NCBI GenBank assembly: GCA_964346475.1
Contig: CAYFUM010000004.1
Location: 20,903 to 84,902 of the forward strand
Reading direction: 5' to 3'
Origin: DTU036 sp964346475
GTDB taxonomy: Bacteria > Bacillota > Clostridia > Peptostreptococcales > Acidaminobacteraceae
Length of the DNA stretch: 64,000 nt
Part shown: one piece after another, positions 59,252 to 64,000 of the stretch
Layout of the letters: every line of letters starts with the position of its first letter
Numbering within the stretch: the first letter of the stretch is position 1
Notes under the pieces: model-generated
Seen by the model: the letters and a program-made list of their open reading frames with translations, nothing else
Database searches by the model: none
Told to the model about the DNA's origin: nothing
Program-made: the position numbers and the translations under genes

Positions 59252-60652
59252 ATGGCAAGAGCAATAGAGTTTTTCAAAGATATAACACAGATACCAAGAT
59301 GTAGTGGTGATGAGAAGGCAATTAGTGATTATTTAGTAGATTTTGCTAGAAAAAGAGGGCTTAGTGTACACCAGGATAAGTCCCTAAACGTCATAATAAA
59401 AAAGGATGGAAGTGAGGGTCGGGAGGAAGAAGAGCCAGTAATTCTTCAGGGGCATATGGATATGGTATGTGTCTGTGAAGCTGGCCTGGATTTTGATTTT
59501 GATAATTCTCCAATCCCTATGTATGTTGATGGCGATTGGATTAAATCAAAGGGTACAACTCTAGGTGCAGATAACGGCATAGCAGTAGCTTTGATTCTCT
59601 CCATTCTAGATGATGATAAGCTTTCCCATCCTCCCATAGAAGTCCTTATAACCACTGATGAGGAAGTTGGACTAATAGGGGCTGGAGCTGTCGATGGCAA
59701 ACTATTTAAGGGTAGGACACTTATCAACCTTGACTCTGAAGAGGAAGGGATTTTTCTTTCTTCCTGCGCCGGTGGAGCTAGGGATAGGATTACACTTCCT
59801 GTGGAATACAAGAGTAATGTGAAGAAGGATGCCTATGAGCTTAGTCTTTATGGTTTAAAGGGTGGCCACTCCGGTATGGAGATTGACAAGGGTCGGGCAA
59901 ATGCTATTAAGCTAATGGGAAGACTTCTAGAGAGGCTGGGTGGTATAAGACTGGTGCACCTTGAGGGTGGTGAAAAAAACAATGCCATCCCTGCAAGTGC
60001 ACGGGCAATAATTACTACCAATGAAGATATAAGCAGGGTTATAGAAGATAGTCTAGAGGTCTTTAGGGGAGAATATGCCTCCATAGAAAGAGACATCAAG
60101 ATAGAATATAAAAAGGTTGATCTACCTGAAAAGGCCATGAGCCAGGAGTCTACTGAAAAGGTCATTTCACTTCTCTATATCATCCCCCATGGTGTGCTAA
60201 GCATGAGTGCTGATATGCCTGGTCTAGTGGAGAGCTCCACCAACCTGGGAGTAGTCACTACCGATAAGAACAAGGTGGTCTTTGAATCGGCTCATAGGAG
60301 CAGTGTAGAGAGTAGAAAGGTAATGACCCTGAGACAATTTACAAAAATTGCCCTACTTGCTGGTGGAAGAAGTGATAACAGGGGCAATTATCCTGGCTGG
60401 AAGTTTGAGAAGGATAGCAGGGTTAGGGAGCTCTTCCTTGAAGTTTACGAGGAACTCTTTGGAGAAAAGGCCAGGGTGGAGGCAATTCATGCAGGCCTAG
60501 AGTGTGGAATACTCCAGGAAAGAATCGGAAAAATGGATATGATAGCCCTGGGTCCCAGTATTGAGGGAGCCCATACTCCTGAGGAGAAGGTATCTATTTC
60601 CTCGGTAGACAGGGTTTATAGGCTTCTTGTTAGGGTTCTTGAAAAAATCTAG
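59252..60652 (+). CDS. pepD: Aminoacyl-histidine dipeptidase-type M20 peptidase (PepD)
   Basis: A 466-residue metallodipeptidase of M20C. Metal motif LQGHMDMVC near residue 70, GTTLGADNGIAVA near 103, TTDEEVGLIGA near 134, INLDSEEEG near 155 and AIHAGLECG near 408. PepD cleaves Xaa-His and other dipeptides. Size is normal for PepD. AGGAGG precedes the ATG; it lies 9 nt after murJ and is closed by a terminator. Confidence 0.93.
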   Translation: MARAIEFFKDITQIPRCSGDEKAISDYLVDFARKRGLSVHQDKSLNVIIKKDGSEGREEEEPVILQGHMDMVCVCEAGLDFDFDNSPIPMYVDGDWIKSKGTTLGADNGIAVALILSILDDDKLSHPPIEVLITTDEEVGLIGAGAVDGKLFKGRTLINLDSEEEGIFLSSCAGGARDRITLPVEYKSNVKKDAYELSLYGLKGGHSGMEIDKGRANAIKLMGRLLERLGGIRLVHLEGGEKNNAIPASARAIITTNEDISRVIEDSLEVFRGEYASIERDIKIEYKKVDLPEKAMSQESTEKVISLLYIIPHGVLSMSADMPGLVESSTNLGVVTTDKNKVVFESAHRSSVESRKVMTLRQFTKIALLAGGRSDNRGNYPGWKFEKDSRVRELFLEVYEELFGEKARVEAIHAGLECGILQERIGKMDMIALGPSIEGAHTPEEKVSISSVDRVYRLLVRVLEKI

Positions 60653-60676
60653 TTCCCTGGGATGACTAGACTTTTT
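60648..60676 (+). terminator. Terminator after pepD
   Basis: TCTAGT (60648-60653) and ACTAGA (60665-60670) with inner TCC/GGA, then CTTTTT. The TAG stop at 60650-60652 is within the left arm. Confidence 0.75.
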
Positions 60677-60711
60677 GTACTTCACTTTTATATTAGAAAA
60701 AGAGGTTTTTT

Positions 60712-62409
60712 ATGAGACTTAATAGCAGTTATTTCTACACACTAAGGGAAAACGTCAAGGGCGAGGAATCTATAAGCGGTAATCTCTTGGTGCGGGCAGG
60801 TATGATCAAAAAGAGCTCCGGGGGAGTCTATATGATGCTGCCTCTAGGTCTTAGGGTTATAAATAAGATTGAAGAGATTATCCGCCAGGAGATGGTGGCC
60901 GCTGGATCCCAGGAGGTTTCTATGCCTGCTCTTATCCCCGAAGAGGTCTATATTGAGTCGGGAAGAAGAGAGGGCTTTGGTGATAGCATGTTTTCACTTA
61001 GGGATAGAAATAATAGGCCCTTTGTTCTAGGTCCTACCCATGAGGAGCTCTTTGCTGCGGCCGCTGCTATGAAGATTAGTAGCTATAAGGATATGCCCTT
61101 CAATCTCTTTCAATTTCAAAAGAAGTTTAGGGATGAGCCTAGACCCCGTTTTGGTCTAATCAGGGTAAGGGAGTTCACTATGAAGGATGCCTATAGCTTT
61201 GATAGGGATCTGGAGGGACTGAACAAGTCCTATGATGCTATGTTTGAGGCCTATAAAAGATCCTTTGATAGGATGGGTATTAAATATGCTATAGTTACGG
61301 CTGACACCGGGGTTATGGGGGGACTTCTCTCCGAGGAATTCCAAGCACTTAGTGATATAGGTGAGGATATTTTGGTCCTAGAGCCAAAAAGTGGTTACGC
61401 CTCAAATATTGAGGTGGCGGGCTGTATAGCTTCAGGTGAGGCTTCCAATGAGGAGCATAGGACAATGAAGAAGGTCCACACCCCTGGAGCTGCTACAATA
61501 GAAGAAGTAGCAGGATTTTTTGGTGAGGAAGAAAAAAAGTTTGTAAAGACTCTAATTTATTCTTTAGATGGTAAGCCCTATGGCCTAATGGTGAGGGGAG
61601 ACCATGAGATAAATGAAGTTAAGGTACAAAAGCTACTTGGTGTTAACCAGGTGGAGATGGCATCAGCAGAGATGGTAATGGAGACTACCGGTGCCGAGGT
61701 CGGCTATGCTGGGCCCATGGGCCTTGATATTCCACTTATTATGGATAAAGAGGTTGAGCTACTTGCAAACTTTATAGTTGGAGCAAATGAAAAGGACTAC
61801 CACTATATAGATGTAAATCTTGAGGACTTTTCTGTTGATAAAGTTGCCGATATAAGGCTTATACAGGAAGGAGACCTCTGTGAAAATGGCCAGGGTCCAG
61901 TAAAGTTCTCCCGGGGTATAGAGATAGGAAATACCTTCAAGCTGGGAGATAAGTATTCCAAGGCCATGGACCTCTATTACAGTGATGAGAATAATAAATT
62001 AATCCCTGTAATGATGGGTTCCTATGGTATTGGTCCAGGCAGGTGTATGGCAGCTATTGTAGAGCAAAACCACAATGAACATGGGATCCTCTGGCCCAAG
62101 CACCTAGCACCTATCCAGGTGGCTATAGTAGTAGTTAATGTGAAAAAGCAGGACCAAATGGATGTGGGAAATAAACTCTATAAAGAGCTTCTTGAGACGG
62201 GGCTCGATATAGCTATAGATGATAGAGATGAGCGTATAGGTGTAAAGTTTAATGATATGGAACTTATAGGCGTATACGCCAGGATTACTGTGGGTAGAGA
62301 CATAGACAAGGGCATGGTGGAACTTAAGCTTTCCGATGAGCAGGAGAAGAGGCTGGTTTCCCTGGAGGAAATTAAACCCCTTATCGAAGAAATATTTGAT
62401 GGAGTATAA
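60712..62409 (+). CDS. proS: Prolyl-tRNA synthetase, bacterial type 1 with editing domain
   Basis: A 565-residue class II synthetase. Motif 2 RDEPRPRFGLIRVREF near residue 138, the insertion (INS) editing domain in the middle (about 225-400, EVASAEMVMETTGAEVG), and motif 3 GSYGIGPGRCMAAIVEQ near 440 with the conserved Arg. The anticodon domain follows. Length is normal for the type with the editing domain. Its ribosome site is AGAGG 8 nt upstream; no T-box leader is seen in the short 60-nt gap. It precedes the LCP gene by 1 nt. Confidence 0.95.
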   Translation: MRLNSSYFYTLRENVKGEESISGNLLVRAGMIKKSSGGVYMMLPLGLRVINKIEEIIRQEMVAAGSQEVSMPALIPEEVYIESGRREGFGDSMFSLRDRNNRPFVLGPTHEELFAAAAAMKISSYKDMPFNLFQFQKKFRDEPRPRFGLIRVREFTMKDAYSFDRDLEGLNKSYDAMFEAYKRSFDRMGIKYAIVTADTGVMGGLLSEEFQALSDIGEDILVLEPKSGYASNIEVAGCIASGEASNEEHRTMKKVHTPGAATIEEVAGFFGEEEKKFVKTLIYSLDGKPYGLMVRGDHEINEVKVQKLLGVNQVEMASAEMVMETTGAEVGYAGPMGLDIPLIMDKEVELLANFIVGANEKDYHYIDVNLEDFSVDKVADIRLIQEGDLCENGQGPVKFSRGIEIGNTFKLGDKYSKAMDLYYSDENNKLIPVMMGSYGIGPGRCMAAIVEQNHNEHGILWPKHLAPIQVAIVVVNVKKQDQMDVGNKLYKELLETGLDIAIDDRDERIGVKFNDMELIGVYARITVGRDIDKGMVELKLSDEQEKRLVSLEEIKPLIEEIFDGV

Positions 62410-62410
62410 G

Positions 62411-63448
62411 ATGAGCGAAAAAAAGCGGGTTAGCCGGGGTACTAGGATAGGACAGGTTATTTTTACTATCTTTATCCTTGGCCTGGTTGGTCTATCCATA
62501 GGGCTAGAATTTCTTCCTAGTCTTCATACCGTGGCCGTTCCTAAAAAGGATGAGGAGCTAGGTATAGTTAAAAAAGAAGATATAAATATGACTGAGGATG
62601 AACTGGAAGTCTATACTAGCAAGCAAAGGGGAGTTCAAAACATTCTTCTTATAGGTGTTGACGATGATGGATATGACAGTGGCAGGAGTGATGTTATGAT
62701 TATTACCAGCCTGGACAGCAACAGTAAATCCATGAAACTAACCTCGGTTATGAGGGATACACTAAGCTATATGCCTAGCTCCCAGACCTATCAAAAGCTC
62801 AACCACTCCTATATGTATGGTGGTCCTGTGGAAACAATGAAGGCAATTAATACAAACTTTGATTTAAATATAAGAGACTTTGTAGTCTTTGATTTCAATG
62901 CTGTTGCTAGGGCTGTGGATTTGATAGGAGGCTATCCGACCTATGTTACCTCAGAAGAAGCCTATGATATGAGTAAGTACGGCGAGTACTATGAAGGTGA
63001 GCAGGTTCTAGATGGTCAGGGTGCCCTTTTATATATGAGGGTTAGATATAGTTCGGGAGGTGACCAGGGCAGAAATCAAAGACAAAGAGACCTGATTCTC
63101 TACCTTATGGAGTATGCTAAGGGTATGGGCAGAAGGGAAATGGTGAAGTTTGTCAAGGAGATGATGCCTCTAATTAGGACTTCCTATTCATTTTCTGACA
63201 TAGAAAAGTTAATGGACATTTATGATGGTATGAAGGATGGTTTAACTACCAAGCAGTTTAGTTTCCCCTTTGATTACTGGGGTGGAATACTCCCCGATGG
63301 CCTCTGGTATGCTGTTCCATCCAACATGAGACAAAATGTAGTTACTCTCCAGGAAAACATCTTTGGAATGCAAAACTATGTTCCCAGTGTAATTGTTGAT
63401 GATATTAGCTCCTATATAGAAAATTATTCTGGAGTTTATGGAAATTAG
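62411..63448 (+). CDS. LytR-CpsA-Psr (LCP) family cell-wall ligase
   Basis: A 345-residue protein with one N-terminal membrane helix (about 15-35), then the extracellular LCP domain: ILLIGVDDDGYDSGRSDVMII near 80, MRDTLSYMP, KLNHSYMYGG, VDLIGG and YMRVRYSSGGDQGRNQRQ near 210, which hold the phosphate-binding arginines. LCP proteins transfer wall polymers from lipid carrier to peptidoglycan. The ATG at 62411 with GGAG upstream is chosen; a start at 62336 would lie within proS. It probably attaches glycans made by the 54023 dehydratase. Confidence 0.9.
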   Translation: MSEKKRVSRGTRIGQVIFTIFILGLVGLSIGLEFLPSLHTVAVPKKDEELGIVKKEDINMTEDELEVYTSKQRGVQNILLIGVDDDGYDSGRSDVMIITSLDSNSKSMKLTSVMRDTLSYMPSSQTYQKLNHSYMYGGPVETMKAINTNFDLNIRDFVVFDFNAVARAVDLIGGYPTYVTSEEAYDMSKYGEYYEGEQVLDGQGALLYMRVRYSSGGDQGRNQRQRDLILYLMEYAKGMGRREMVKFVKEMMPLIRTSYSFSDIEKLMDIYDGMKDGLTTKQFSFPFDYWGGILPDGLWYAVPSNMRQNVVTLQENIFGMQNYVPSVIVDDISSYIENYSGVYGN

Positions 63449-63462
63449 AAAAATTACAAAAT

Positions 63463-63525
63463 TTGCACATCTTGTGGTATGACAGGTTACCACTTTACCA
63501 TATATAGATATAGATGAAAGTGCAA
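63463..63525. other. Possible structured region between the LCP gene and the SH3 gene
   Basis: TTGCAC (63463-63468) is complementary to GTGCAA (63520-63525), and between them GTGGTA (63474-63479) pairs with TACCAC (63488-63493). It could fold as a hairpin inside a longer stem. The T-run is short, so a clear terminator is not established. No match to a known riboswitch was noticed. Confidence 0.3.
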
Positions 63526-63559
63526 GCTAATGTATAGAAAAGTCGCTGATTTCAATGGC

Positions 63560-63589
63560 TTTACAAGTTTTAGACCTTCATGCTATAAT
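63560..63589 (+). promoter_or_regulatory. Promoter of the SH3 protein gene
   Basis: TTTACA (63560-63565), 18-nt spacer, TATAAT (63584-63589) with TGC before it. Near consensus, with the start expected near 63596. Confidence 0.75.
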
Positions 63590-63611
63590 TTTCGAAGATA
63601 AGGAGGTTTAT

Positions 63612-64000
63612 ATGAAGAGATGGATCGCTGGGCTAATGGCCCTAGCCCTAGTCCTGACTTTATTCACACCTACTATGTTCCCGGTCTTTGCACAAAGCGC
63701 TCAGTCGGGAATAGTGAATTATTCAGCAGTGCATTTAAGGGATAACCCCTGGGGTACAATCTTAGATTTAATCTACCAGGGAGCTTCCGTAGAGGTTTAT
63801 GGCTCGACAAGGGATAGTGATGGCATGGTCTGGTATGAGGTCTATGCCAATGGAAAAAATGGCTACATGTATGCAGACTATATTGACCTAGTAGGGTCTG
63901 GTTCTGGCACACAGGGAAGCACTGATACCAGTATTGAAGGAAGCCTCAAGGTGACCTGGGACTTTGCCAGGGTGAGGACCTCTCCCTGGGGAACTATCCT
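63612..64000 (+). CDS. Secreted bacterial SH3-domain protein, 3' end outside the window
   Basis: The ATG at 63612 follows AGGAGG; 129 codons are visible before the window ends. Residues 1-27 are a signal peptide with cleavage likely after VFA. A bacterial SH3 domain follows (VHLRDNPWGTILDLIYQG, then WYEVYANGKNGYMYADYI), then a linker rich in Ser, Gly and Thr, then the start of a second repeat (ARVRTSPWGTI). Such proteins bind cell wall peptides, often with a hydrolase domain at the far end, which cannot be seen here. Confidence 0.85.
   Translation, partial: MKRWIAGLMALALVLTLFTPTMFPVFAQSAQSGIVNYSAVHLRDNPWGTILDLIYQGASVEVYGSTRDSDGMVWYEVYANGKNGYMYADYIDLVGSGSGTQGSTDTSIEGSLKVTWDFARVRTSPWGTI

Noticed and set aside
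60653..60711. T-box leader for proS
   Set aside because: The 59-nt gap is too short and lacks the conserved T-box sequence.
1..64000. CRISPR arrays, tRNA or rRNA genes, insertion sequences, prophage genes
   Set aside because: None found on reading both strands; no spaced repeats, transposase or integrase motifs were seen.

Overview
The window reads as one chromosome segment of an anaerobic, low-to-moderate-GC Bacillota, most likely of the Clostridia/Tissierellia type. Support comes from the AGGAGG ribosome sites, the Bacillus-like orders spoIIM-family/rpsF/ssb/rpsR and yybS/gdpP/rplI/dnaB, Veg, YwiB (DUF1934), DnaD/DnaI primosome proteins, a type III glutamine synthetase and an A-type flavodiiron protein. 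The genus cannot be fixed from the sequence. Genes are packed with 1-17 nt overlaps. Two runs of exactly 100 N (28679-28778 and 56039-56138) mark scaffold gaps, so this is a draft assembly.

Layout. 1-4114 (+): DUF5711-like protein (5' end missing), CvpA, DUF951, a SpoIIM-family protein, a Tim44-like zinc-ribbon protein, then rpsF-ssb-rpsR from its own promoter. 4147-5112 (-): M19 dipeptidase. 5324-19076 (+): one long run of core genes: pncB, yybS, gdpP, rplI, dnaB, a 30-residue membrane peptide, recX, tig, clpP, clpX, lon, engB and an unusual NUDIX-cyclophilin fusion. 19091-26979 (-): glutamine synthetase III, two tandem DUF3841 paralogues, then an operon dnaD-dnaI-cobO-DUF2148-DUF4438-FAH. 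27080-44905 (+): WalJ, an MFS carrier cut by a gap, a cassette for amino-acid derivatives (PLP lyase, YfcC carrier, AbgB-like M20 hydrolase, ornithine/alanine-type racemase, D-aminoacylase), MscS, an ABC exporter, a DMT carrier and a five-gene peptide/nickel-type ABC importer with hisC; a protein resembling NUDIX but lacking its catalytic box follows (44905-45342). 45370-46020 (-): RibU behind an FMN riboswitch. 46289-51636 (+): Fe-alcohol dehydrogenase, an acidic lipoprotein, Veg, PepV, a thioredoxin-like protein and a polysaccharide deacetylase. 51639-52430 (-): NnrD. 52543-64000 (+): flavodiiron protein, then an envelope block (nucleotide-sugar dehydratase, ispE, ddl, DUF1934, murJ, pepD, proS, LCP ligase) and the start of an SH3 protein.

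Together the genes suggest an amino-acid and peptide fermenter: four peptidases or amidohydrolases, a peptide-type ABC importer, an amino-acid lyase, a racemase and a D-aminoacylase. The best candidates for undescribed biology are the 28876-34956 cassette, the NUDIX-cyclophilin fusion with an internal start site, the NUDIX-like protein without a NUDIX box, the paired DUF3841 genes, and the primosome/cobO/DUF2148/DUF4438/FAH operon. A recurrent architectural feature is that many intrinsic terminators contain or overlap a stop codon. No tRNA, rRNA, CRISPR, insertion sequence or prophage was seen, and no stretch over 300 bases lacks a gene.
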